A program made the position numbers and the translations under genes. From Lamellibrachia columna (lineage: Eukaryota > Annelida > Polychaeta > Sabellida > Siboglinidae): 64,000 bases of DNA. The notes beneath the pieces were generated by a model. The model did not search any database. It saw nothing but the letters and a program-made list of their open reading frames with translations, and was not told the DNA's origin. Positions 11,630 to 22,933 of the stretch are shown here, one piece after another. The stretch lies in assembly GCA_963662155.1 (NCBI GenBank), contig OY759264.1, forward strand, positions 13,912,634-13,976,633, given 5' to 3'. Each line of letters starts with the position of its first letter. Within the stretch, counting starts at the first letter, position 1.

Positions 11630-13590
11630 GCTCAGCTTTCATAATGAATTATCTGGTTTTTTTTTTATTTTAGACATCGTAAACGGTGGATTGGTAACGG
11701 CTAGCCACTTACTACTGTTTTTATGGACTTATTTACATTAACTGAGAGCACACACTGGGTGTTTTCTTCAAGCAGTCTGACAAGCCGCAAAAAAACCGCC
11801 AACAGTCTTAATTACATGGAAATGATTTTTTTAATTACCCGCAAGATTATGTTACTGCTTATTTTTCTTAGACGACGTGCACTATCTTTTCCAGTCAAGC
11901 ATAGCTATAAATAGCATAATTCGATCATCATGTTCGCAACCGTTTATGTTAACCTTTATTTTCCGACTTGTATACGGGTATTACCGCGGTCACAAATTCA
12001 GGTTAAATTCGCAACGTCAATCACGAACAGCGCTATGGATTAAACATCTGATTTTGCTGATGTCTTAATAGTATTATGGGGTACTGATTGCAACAGGAAT
12101 TGTGCTTGTATATTGCCTAAATATTACATTGCAATGCAGTTATTCACATTTTGTTTTACAAATTTAAACATTTGAAAATACTTGTTTTTTTTACAATATA
12201 TTAGTTTACAATATATTATGCTCACGTTCAAAACTTGTTACAGTATAGGATGCTCACGTTCAAAACGTGCTCTAATTTCATTCCACGTCTTGTGGCACTA
12301 CACACAGGCACAACATCATCTCTTTTTATGTAGTGGTATACATTCCTGTTACCATTTACGTATATGCGATCTGGCGACAATTTTTAATACCCGTGGACAA
12401 CGTTTGACAGGGTCAGGCATTCAGTGGATCACGCGACGAGTACAACATTCGTAGCAGTACATTCCAGCGATGTAAACATTAAAATTAACTCAACAAAACG
12501 ATCCCTAACATTTCAACTGGACTGCTGTTAATATCACATTCGTCGTTATAATTCATAAACTCTACGGTGCAGAGTGGTTCTTTGTCCTCGATGTTGGGAA
12601 ACCGAGTGGTTGCAAATAATGTCCGAGGTCATTAATGAAATGTATATGCATCAGTTACAGCTCCCTCCAATTGATTTAGTCAACCGCGAACCAGTGTCGT
12701 TGATGTTCAAATGTGTATCGTCTGAGTAGCTTATAACCATAATATGTCGGTTTAATAAAAGAGTGCACACCTTTCTTAAAATCATCGAAATAATTGACTT
12801 TGATCGTTATATCGGGTAACTCGCGAAAGAATTAATAGCCTTGTGTGCACAGAGCCGGAAGACCTTGGCAATTTTTTTCCGCCGATTTTTGACCGGATCC
12901 GGTTAAAAATAATTTAATAGTTTGTCCGATGGTTTCACTAAAACTAAATATCAGATGTGCGAACAGGAGCTGTGGCATATCGTAGCGGATAATAGCCAGG
13001 TTAATGATTTTGCGAAATGAATTTGAATCGAGACGAACGAAAAAATCGAACTAAGTGGGGACCTTTAAACAACGCACCATACCTTCCCGTTCAGCAGGGC
13101 ATGGTTGAGTCGTTCTAATTACCGATGATGTTCCGTACACAGAACACGCGTAGTTACCCATTTCCAGCGTTTATGTTTCACATCATTTTTATGTCTAACC
13201 CACGAGGAGGGGGAGGGCACGTTTCTGGGCGATCACAATGTGCGGACGCAGCGTATTGCACTTCGCCGGCAAAATGAAAGTGGTTCACAGCGGTGCGAGC
13301 TAATGCGAAACAGCTCGGCGGAATGAGTTATTTGTGTAAATAGGCTTACACACACGACACTTATGGTACGGGAAGTCCAGTCATGTACGCAACTGATATA
13401 GAAACCGTGTGTTTGGTCGACGGCCCGACGCAGCTGGTGTTCGTGTTTGTGCTATCGACTCGAACGACGTACTTTCACAAGACTCGGGAAAAGTTCAGGT
13501 AAAACCAACTAGTTTTTACAGGCGCTTTCGGACGACATTCGGAGGCAATAGTCGAATATCAGTCAGACGTTGTCCTCCCCTCTGGCCCTC
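11630..13590. other. Spacer DNA without recognised gene
   Basis: About 2 kb with no coding region, RNA gene or repeat I can name. Short frames at 11723-12454 and 13409 look non-coding. A small duplication (ATGCTCACGTTCAAAAC, twice) lies near 12218-12265. Confidence 0.4.
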
Positions 13591-13593
13591 ACC

Positions 13594-14406
13594 GTCCATC
13601 CGTCCGGTCCGTCCCTCCCATCCTCCCTCCCTCGCTCCCTCCCCCTCCCTCCATCCCTCCCTCCCTCCCGCCACCTCCCTCCCCGTCCCTCCTTCACTAC
13701 ATCCCTCTTTCCCTCCGTCCCTCCTCTACCCCATCTCCACTCTCGCGCTCTCTCCTCTCCCTCTTCCTCTCCCCTTCTCTCTTTATCGCCTCACTCTCGT
13801 TGTTTGTCCGTCTCTCTAACCCATATATCTCAATCTTCCTATCACCCCTTCCCCTTCTATATCCATCTGCTCTCTCCTCACTTCCCCTCTCTCCTCCCTC
13901 CCTCCCTCCCTCCAACTTTTCAATCACTCACTCCCTCACTCCCTCACTCCCTCACTCCCTCACTCACTCACTCACTCACTCACTCACTCACTCACTCACT
14001 CACTCACTCACCCACCCACTCACTCACTCACTCACTCACCCTCTCACCCACTCACCCACTCACCCACCCACTCACCCACTCACCCACTCACTCACCCACT
14101 CACCCACTCACCCACTCACTCACTCTCACTCACTCACTCACTCACTCACTCACTCACTCACTCACTCACTCACCCACCCACCCACTCACTCACTCACTCA
14201 CTCACTCACTCACTCACTCACGCACTCACTCACTCACTCACTCACTCACTCACTCACTCACCCTCTCACCCACTCACCCACTCACCCACCCACTCACCCA
14301 CTCACCCACTCACTCACCCACTCACTCACTCACTCACTCACTCACTCTCACTCACTCACTCACTCACTCACTCACTCACTCACTCACTCACTCACTCACT
14401 CATCCA

Positions 14407-14446
<40 letters not shown>

Positions 14447-14500
14447 CTCACTTCCCTCCCTCGCCCTTCGCTCCCCTTCAGTCACCCACTCACCCACCCA
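13594..14500 (+). repeat. Long CCCT / (ACTC)n / (GCAC)n microsatellite
   Basis: A CT-rich tract (13594-13920) passes into more than 500 bp of CACT repeats with CACC variants (13920-14400), then GCAC repeats to about 14447. The block near 14035-14120 recurs near 14265-14330, showing internal duplication. The 332- and 250-residue Ser/Thr/His/Leu/Pro frames are artefacts. Confidence 0.95.
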
Positions 14501-14639
14501 CATGCCCGCCCGCCCGTCCCGCATTCACACAATGTCTCGTGACATTTTATGATGGTGGGAATCGATGACAATCACATTCACTATATTGAAAAACATTTAT
14601 TTATTTATATAGCATCATATGTAAATCCGTGTATATATA

Positions 14640-14765
14640 TATATGTAAAATCTTTCTGTACGTAAAACACGTATGGAATATATAAATATCTTCTTTATGT
14701 ACGTAAAACACGTACGCAATATATAAATATCTTCTTTTTGTACGTAAAACACGTATACAATACAA
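14640..14765 (+). repeat. Short AT-rich tandem repeat, 3 units
   Basis: Three units contain GTACGTAAAACACGTA, a near-palindrome, followed by ATATATAAATATCTTCTTT. The unit is about 41-45 bp. It lies downstream of the gene B stop codon. Confidence 0.6.
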
Positions 14766-15094
14766 ACATATCTAGTAATGGGAGTGCCATCACTTAGTAT
14801 CACTTAGTTTTGGCAGTGCGCAGCAATGTTTGCGTCTCTGAGGTATAGCACAGTTGTTTGTAGCTATGACAATACAATGTTTTAACAGTAAAAACAACAA
14901 TAACATAATTATGTATAATTAAGTATGTCTAATTAATGGCAGCTAAACTTGCAGCGACAAACACTTCAGTACTAAATCGACGCCATGACAACTAAATAAT
15001 GAAAACTAGATATATTCTTTAAAATGAACAAAGCAAATAAATTACCCAATATTACGATGCAGCCAATAATTTAAGTTTGTTTGTTACTCATAGT

Positions 15095-17476
15095 TCATGT
15101 ATGTAATTCAACAAGAGTTTGTCTAAGTCGTTGGAAGGATCTCATTATATCGAACAAGTTTGACAATGTGTTGAATCGCAGGAACGTCAGCGTCGGTACA
15201 GACATTGGCTCGGCATCTACCTGATCGACGACAGGAATCGTTAGTCCAGATGACGTCATCTGTAGGAAAACATTAAAACAGTGATGTAGAGATGTACGAG
15301 CGAGGGGGAGAGGGAGTGGGAAGGGGAGGGATGAGGGAGGGGAGGGGAAGGGGAGAGGTGGAGGAGGGGGAGAGGTGGGGGAGGGGAGGGGGAGGGGGAG
15401 AGGTGGAGAGGGAGAGGGAGGGACATAGAGAACGGGGAGATAAATACGGGAGAGGAGAGGGAAAGGGAGAGGGGGGAGGAGATGTAGAGGGAGAGGGAGA
15501 AGAAGAGCAAGAGCGGATATGGGGTAGAGATTGGAAGAGACGATGGGAGAGAGATACATACATGTGTACAGACAGAGAGACAGAGAGACAGACAAAGAGA
15601 CAGTCAGACAGATAGGCAGACAGACAGGCAGGCAGACAGCAACAGTGAGGGAGGTTTGCAGTATTATACATATATACACACGAAAAACGGCAAACGAACG
15701 CTCGCATACACACACATACACACACATACACGCGATGATATTTGCATAACTAGTATCCATATCTCACGTGAAGATAAAAATAAGTTATATTCACATTACT
15801 TATTACGTACCTTGACTTTCAGAAATTCGATGAAATGTCGCAGCGCCGCCTTTGTTCCTGTCAGATGTTCCACCAGGCGACAGTAGCGGTCTTCTTCGGG
15901 CTGTCTGTAGGACTGGTAGCGACACACGCTGGACGTGTTACAAGGCACATTCAATCGCGTCTCCAGGCGGCAGATATACGCGGTCTCCATGATTCTGATG
16001 TTAGCCACCAGACGGCGGTGCCGAATAGCCTTCAGAAGAATTCTCGTGAGGATTTCCTGAAATGAAGTTCGTCATTAGAACGATAAGTGAATCGACGCAA
16101 CATTGTAACTGTGTTTTTGGTGATGAACGAACTCCCCCCACTTTATAATCAGCTGGAACTCTAACTACCGTCCGCTAAATTATCTAGATTTATCTTTTCG
16201 AAATTGCATTTCTACTCTAAATCCTCAGCGGTCCTGGTTTGCTGCGTTCATGAGCAAGGGATTTAGGCGCGATATACATTTTATTATTAGTATTGTTATT
16301 AATAATAATATTATTATTATTATAACTATTACTATTATTCTGACCTGTGTATCTGCAGGCGTGTCACTCGTCTTGCCTGGTCCGGCTGTGGTCGTCACGT
16401 GACTGTTATGCTGCAGCAGCCGATCCGCCAGGTTGTTGCAAGAGGTCACGAACTCCAGTCCGCTGACCAGATCTCGCAGGAACGGCTGAGTGCACTGGAA
16501 CAAGCAACATAGTCCAGTGCAAGTGTCGTATACCCTCAGATTCGACTCGAGACATCACGTAGTCTTATTCTGATACCCTTGCGCCGTGAGAAACTACAAT
16601 TGGCTATGAACAATGAGCGGCTCTTATAGAACCAAACGGGAAGATGTTTTTTTAGAAAACGAGACCACCTGCTTTGTGAACCCATAGTAGGTGTTTTTTC
16701 TATTTCCGTGCATGGAGTTGTTTGCTTCCCCTGGGATAGAAATCAGGTAGAAGGGATCAACCGCGTTTAGTGTCTCTCCGAAAGACACAGGCAATATGGA
16801 GTGAACGAAATTGCCGAAGTTTCGAAACGACGGTAGGTGGACTTAACCCCAGTCCTCGCGACTGACAGTCCGGTGTTCTAACTGCCGAGCCACCACTCCA
16901 GTCTTTCACGCAGCAAGTGAACCATCACTGAAGATTAGATCAGATTAGCCGCGCGCCGCCGACAGCGCTGTAACATTCCAACGATGTCAGCGCAGTGCTG
17001 TTCGCAGTTTCGCAGGCGTTGGATGACGTAGTGTAAAAAACCTTAAACCGCTTAGTTTGTGTTTCGTTTACTTTGCGCTATCGTGTTTCATCAAGCGACG
17101 TAAGAAAGCACAACAGTATCCACATAGCAGTAGTTCGATTGATTCGTCATGAAGAATGCCCAGCAAAATGTGGATTGCGGGATTTTTGAAAGCTATAGAA
17201 ATACTATTACTACACACATTAATTGTGGTCTAATCCCAGTTTAAATGTGTACCGATTGACGGGTAAAGATGATAACTTTTGCTCATCCATCCACATGATA
17301 TCATGCTATCATTTAGGCGCTGTAGAAATGTTATTATTATTATTATTATTATGAGTAATTATTACTATTACTATTTTTATTATTAATCTTTATTATTATT
17401 AATTAATCATTATCATTATTATTAAGTTATTGTTATTGCTATTGTCATTATCATTACCATCAACAGTACCATTATT

Positions 17477-17556
<80 letters not shown>

Positions 17557-19658
17557 TATGTACTTACATATTGTCTGCAGCTTTCATTCGCTCGGTGCAT
17601 CACGTTGGCAGCAAGATCACTTAGAATGTCGAGATCTTCACTGCGTACAACGGGCCGAGTCGGCTTCGATGGTGCCAGAGTGCTCGTTGATCCGCCAGTA
17701 ACCTTGTCCGGAAACGAGGAGGTACTAAATACCTTCCCAGCTGCAGCTGGCGTACTCGCTGTAGCTGCAGTTGGCGTACTCGCTGTCGTAGTTTGATCGT
17801 TAGGTGCGCGTGTTGTAGTGCCGACAGGGGCCGTATGGTGTAGCGCTGGCGAGACGTCCGCTATAGCAGTTGACGCATAAGAGTTGGTGCTACTTTTCGT
17901 GGTGTAATGTCCGGTAATTCGCGTTTTGACGATTGTGCGTTCGGTGGTCAAATCGTTCCGCGGTGTTGTAACGTCACTGGGCGCGGAACTACTTTCGGTT
18001 GTTGCTGACCCTGTTGTGTTATCACCCATGTGATATCCGGTTGTGAAATTTTGTGACACGTCACTTCCGGTTGGCTGCGTTTCGTTCGTAACTTGGACAG
18101 CGATGCCACTTGCAGTTACCGTTGCACTTCTGGTCGTTCGCGTTTCGTTCATAGTTTGAACAATGGCTTCACCCGGTGTCGTAGACGTGTTACCCAGGGT
18201 ACTTTGCGCAGTCGTCTGGGTTTCCATCGAAGTTTCTGTAGAAGTTCGAGTCGTTAGTGGAGCAGCATTTACCACTGGAGCATTCTGCTGCAGCAGTAAT
18301 GCTGCAGCGACACCTGTTGTCAAAGAAAGAAAAACACCACCCATAAGTTACATTAGTGGCAGTAGTGGACACGGAATTATTATTATCGTATATAATGAGT
18401 ATCGGATATGTGTCTAGATTAGACATTTTGTCAATTAGTTCCGCGTGGAGGATATCAATTCGTTGATGATAATCGTTATATTGAAAACGGAAACATGACG
18501 GAATACAATTGTATTTCATGAACAATAAAACTGACGTGGATTAGCCGAAAGTTACTTTATGCTGCCGCGTATACAAACAGGCCGATCGATCCATGTAAAT
18601 CCATAATGTAGTACAAAGAATGGACTCCTGATGTAAGAACGTCCCGTTGTGGTCAGCATTTTTATGTACCTATGGATATAAGGAATATCGGACACATGGA
18701 AGAGTTTGACGAAGTCCCAACGTGCTCTTAGCGAGAGTCGACGGTTACGGCCAATAGATGCAGCAGCGTCATTAGACAGACGCACGACAAACTCCAGTAT
18801 GTGCAGCTCCATTCAAGACGTAGGATAATAATACACCCTCTCACAAAAAATCTGCTCACATGTGACGCAAGGAGGGTAGGCGGCAAGATTGATACAGTGG
18901 TCTGATAAACTAATTGGTATGTAATCAGACGATAACCTACTGCACCTTACTGGGAAAAGGCTGAGATATCCTCTAAAATAAACCCTTTTCGCGTACCTCT
19001 GTTTTAAACCCCCCTAAAAGACAGAAATGATTATTGTAATACATTGAGTGTTTAGTTAGAAATGCTTTCCTCAAAATCCCCGCATAGTAGCAAAGCCGGC
19101 CGCACCCATCGACCTTTGCGGGATTATGCAGTTGTGGTTCCTGGTTACAGACTAAGAAAGGCGCACCTACGCGCTATTCCTGGTTACAGACTAAGAAAGG
19201 CGCACCTACGCGCTATTATGTGTCACCAGACGTGTATTGTACGAATATCGGAGAACATATTACTGGCCCGATCATGGTAATCCCCGTGTCGTGACACACA
19301 GGCGTCGGAACAGGGGGAGGGGGTAAACATTATATTTCACCTTTAAAACTGGAAATTGATTGGTCTCTGAACAGGGTGCCAACAGTAAAGCTAGCATATT
19401 TTTTATTAATCGCCAATCGTAAATTTTCGAGAAAAAAATATATACGTGAACAATTACGATAATAACGCGTTTTGTGTGGATGTTTTATTTTTAACACAAG
19501 AGTGATTTTATAAATATTAATAACTGGTGCGATGTTTGCAGTAGATATCTCGTAAATCAGTCGTCCAGTTAACATCTGAACATCGATGGACATTACCTAT
19601 AACCACGCTAACGATTCAGGCGGTACTTACAGATGATTGTATTCGAAACGACGGCCAT
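15095..19658 (-). CDS. Gene B: cytokine-like paralogue with mucin-like N-terminal region (5 exons)
   Basis: Exons on the minus strand are 19658-19631, 18313-17568, 16494-16345, 16056-15811 and 15259-15095 (1335 nt, 444 aa; phases 1,0,0,0). Exon 1 (ATG GCC GTC...) joins exon 2 after TTTCTTTGACAACAG to give a signal peptide with VAAALLLQQ. Exon 2 is far longer than in A and C: about 215 residues rich in Ser/Thr with many TTR/TET/SAT motifs, then a helix ending ANESCRQY. Exons 3-5 align with A and C, including C-x17-C, C-x9-C-x5-C-x13-C, YRQxEEDRYC, ALRHF and MTSSG. Donors are GTAAGT (exon 1), GTAAGT (exon 2), GTCAGA (weaker, exon 3) and GTACGT (exon 4). A start at 18344 instead of the 28-nt exon is possible but would ignore the acceptor shared with A and C. 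Heavy O-glycosylation of the N-terminal region is inferred. Confidence 0.7.
15290..15640 (+). repeat. GA-rich microsatellite in intron 4 of gene B
   Basis: Imperfect GGGAGAGG repeats are followed by (ACAGAG)n and (GACAGGCA)n. The Arg/Gly/Glu-rich and Ser/Pro-rich frames across it are repeat translations; only 15095-15259 at the edge is exon. Confidence 0.9.
16690..16905 (-). mobile_element. Possible tRNA-derived SINE in intron 2 of gene B
   Basis: On the minus strand a GTGGCTCGGCAGTTAGAAC stretch resembles a tRNA A box and GGGGTTAAGTCC resembles a B box, about 35 bp apart, followed by about 130 bp of unique tail containing GTGTCTTTCGGAGAGACAC, a short hairpin. No true tRNA fold was confirmed. 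Confidence 0.45.
16911..17478 (-). other. Intron 2 of gene B, remaining part
   Basis: No feature is recognised apart from TTA/ATT-rich tracts near 17330-17430 that lead into the ATC microsatellite. Confidence 0.4.
17479..17556 (+). repeat. (ATC)n microsatellite
   Basis: About 26 uninterrupted ATC units end only a few bases inside intron 2, next to the exon 2 donor of gene B. Confidence 0.95.
18317..19630 (-). other. Intron 1 of gene B
   Basis: Proposed 1.3-kb first intron. It holds short open frames that I do not recognise (18552-18812, 19330-19593) and the small tandem duplication listed separately. Confidence 0.45.
19140..19217 (+). repeat. 39-bp direct tandem duplication
   Basis: CCTGGTTACAGACTAAGAAA plus about 19 following bases (ending CGCGCTATT) occur twice, back to back and identical. 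Confidence 0.85.
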
Positions 19659-19703
19659 GGTATCTCTCTCTCTCTCTGTATGTTGTCTCGTTGCGTATAA
19701 AAG

Positions 19704-20595
19704 TCTTAATTGCCAGATATATTTCTACAGCCATTGCTTATATACGATGGTAAAACAAAAAATCCCTTACAAACGCTGGTTATGGACCGGATGGAAATAG
19801 GTTTCGGTTTTGACCAAGAAATATTCCCGCTCAGTTAAACGAGTATGAGTCAACAGCGAGAGAGTTCTAACGGCCGTCGATCGCGGCACACACAATGCTA
19901 GTGTATGCAAATATTTACCCGGTGATTGAGCTTCTACGGAATGAACAATGCATTTCCATGATGAAACCTGATAACATCGGCAAAGCTGTGACCCATTGAT
20001 ATTGTTCCCTGTCCGATACATTTAGCCATGTTTAATACACACTGATACTTTCCTTGTTACCTCCCGTGGCTTGTTTCTTCCCAAGACATGTTACATTCCA
20101 AGACATATTTTTCCCAAATGGTCGGGTTATGGGCGTAGAACCGATTTTCTGTCCGTTAACAAATTGCTGGATAAAGCAATGAAAAGGTGCAATTTGGTGA
20201 CACCTAGAATTTCGTTTACGGCAAATTATTATATTTCAGTTGAAACTCTGATAATATTGTAATTGTAATTTTTACAAACGTACCCATTTAGTGGGAAAAG
20301 AGAAGCGCTGAAGGAGGTGGGTGTGAGAGGGGGTTTCTTCCTTCCCACCAATTTAATTTTTTAGAAAAAAAAACTTGAAAAGGTGCAATTTTGTTACACT
20401 ACAATCGAATCTGGTTTTCAGCCAATTAATATAATTCAGTTGTAAATGTACTCATTTGGCGGCCGGGGGAGGGGGGTCATTCATTGGAATGGGGTATATA
20501 GTTTTTCCGCGTGTAGGATTGTGTACTTCCTCTGGGAAAGGGACGGGGATATATAGTTTATATCCGTGTAGGACATGATTTAATATCACAAGGTT
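19704..20595. other. Spacer DNA without recognised gene
   Basis: No coding or RNA gene is supported. A loosely repeated motif (AAAAGGTGCAATTTxGT..ACACTA) occurs near 20182 and 20378. The region upstream of gene B has a TATAAAAG at 19696-19703, but it reads on the plus strand, so it is not counted as a gene B TATA box. Confidence 0.4.
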
Positions 20596-20599
20596 TTTA

Positions 20600-21440
20600 A
20601 TGGCGGAAGACCTAAATGGATACTTCAATTCAGTGTATACAAGAGAGGATATTAGTTCGTTTCATGACAATTCAGACCAACAATGTGATAGTAGTAATAA
20701 TGATAGTAATAATAATAGTGTAGCGGATGCAGAGGGGGGGTCCTGACCCCCCGGCCGATATTGAGAAATTAGTTGCCTACACGCAGGACACGGGACGTAA
20801 ACTATAAAATGGGAGATATTGTTCTAGGTACTTCCGTAAAAGAAAATTACATAGGGGTAACAGTGAGTGCTTATAAGAAAGTTTCAGAGCAGTGTGGTAT
20901 TGCCACTTCAAAGAGTAATCAAATGCTTGGGTTGATTAGGAGAAATATAATATACAAGGAAAAAACTAATTATACCTCTGAATAAAGCAAAAGTTAGATC
21001 TCATTTAGAAAATTATATAACAGCTTGGGGACCGTATCGTAAGAATGAAATACAATGTAGATACGCTTGAACGATTACCGAGGAGAGCAACTAAAATGAT
21101 TCCAGAACTGACAGACCTTAGTCATGAAAAACGTCTAAAAGAATGTGGTTTACCAACCCTAGAGACAAGGAGGTAAATTAGTAAAGTATCCGCGTAGATT
21201 GGATGTCAGGAAGTGCTCGTTCTCACAAAGGACAATAAATGAATGGAACACATTATCTACAGATTGTGTAACTACTAGCAACGTGAATATGTTTAAAAAC
21301 AAGGTTGACACATATCTCAGGAGGGCGGGTTACACATAGATGAAAAATGTTGGACTCTCGATAAGCCAATGGCTTCCTTGTCCACTTGCCACCTGGGCCT
21401 TTGCCTTGGATGGCAACCTTGTTAAATCAAGTTAAAGGAT
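20600..21440 (+). mobile_element. Internally deleted CR1-type LINE
   Basis: 20600-20745 encodes a fragment like the linker between endonuclease and RT (LNGYFNSVYTREDI). From 20770 the sequence matches the C-terminal RT region (SEQCGIATSK, GLIRRNI, then the equivalents of RRATKMIPEL and INEWN) and ends in the family's 3' tail near 21350-21440 (AAGCCAATGGCTTCCTTGTC). The RT catalytic core is missing and several frameshifts are present, so this is a dead copy. Confidence 0.75.
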
Positions 21441-21859
21441 ATAATGCTTCCATTCTGATAGATACGATGTAGAAATACTACGGTTTTGTGAGCATCAATC
21501 GAAAGATACACATTTTAAACTTCCTTCCTATAGATTTTCTGTTAGGCGAGGTAGCATTTTTGTTGTAAACATTTGTACTGCCGTGACTCAAACAAGGAAG
21601 AAGTGGGCGGTGATGGAAGACCACAGCTTTAACTGTAATCTACTATTTAAAATCCCCATCATTTCATTTTATTTTTACACTTTTAGTTTACACTTTCTAC
21701 TCTTACTCAAAATCATCTCTGCGGTTGGCATTTCGAACATTTCGAACATGTTATCTTGCAATAGTTAAATATAGAAAACTGGTTCAGCGTATGATCTAAT
21801 TCGGCGGCGCTAAAAAGAGAGTAAGTTATCTCGCCCGGAGGATGATTATTTTGTTAGTA
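21441..21859. other. No feature recognised
   Basis: AT-rich spacer between a LINE fragment and a microsatellite. Nothing supports a gene. Confidence 0.4.
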
Positions 21860-22015
<156 letters not shown>

Positions 22016-22933
22016 ATTAATAATAATAACAGCAACTGCAACAACAATAAATAATAATAATAACAACAATAATGGTACCAATAATGACAATAATATTAAT
22101 GGTGTAGCGAATTTCGGATTGTCGCAAAATGTGTTTTACCTGTTTGATTAAAAAAATGTAAACTGGGAACTTGAAAATACTTGTAAATTAGGTCTCTGAA
22201 TGAATAATATATCACATAAACGCCACGGAAGATGGACCGGACGAACAATATGAAATTGTGGGCGTCGGATGCTCTTGGCATTCGAGCCGGATGCCAGAAC
22301 TAGTGAAATCCGCCGTATTGAGACGTCAGCTAATTGATGTGTCGAAACCGTGCGTCGTCAAACGGTTGACGGATCGAAAATGACCCAGCCGGTGACAGTC
22401 AATCTATTATTGGCCATACTTGACATTGATTCTATTATTGGCAACACTACTTCACGCTCGTACAGACGTGAATGAATGGGAGAAAATCTTGGCGTACGGC
22501 CGTGAGACGAGGTGCCATTGAAATGGGACGAACGCGAGTAGAGCTGACAGCGATGACGCCGGCTCAATAGAGGGGTTAGATCACTGTTTCACGGGCCCAT
22601 GTCATATGGTGGATTGATCGCTAGGTGTCGCATAAGGTGCTACTTATTTTTGTCGCTGCCTGTTCTAAATCGGTTCCTTGTTGCCACTATTAAGCCGTTG
22701 TTCCGACACGAGTGCATATTTCGTCTCTACGTACTGTCGTGCTTGTACGAACAAAACATCGTAATGTTTTAACACTGAAGTGGTTTCAGATATTTATAAG
22801 CAGTGCCTTTGGGCAATAATATAGTTCGCTTCGGTCTTCGCGCCGGCTATCAGCAACACAGATAGGCAGGGGCAGTGCCCTTATAAAGTGTATGCTAACT
22901 AGGACTTTCAACGAGACGTTCCGTTATATAGAG
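22016..22933. other. No feature recognised
   Basis: Spacer before the satellite array. Short frames at 22096-22281 and 22358-22567 have no recognisable similarity. Confidence 0.4.

Noticed and set aside
13570..14568. 332-residue Ser/His/Leu/Thr/Pro protein
   Set aside because: Pure translation of CT-rich and ACTC tandem repeats; open in several frames because the repeat has no stops.
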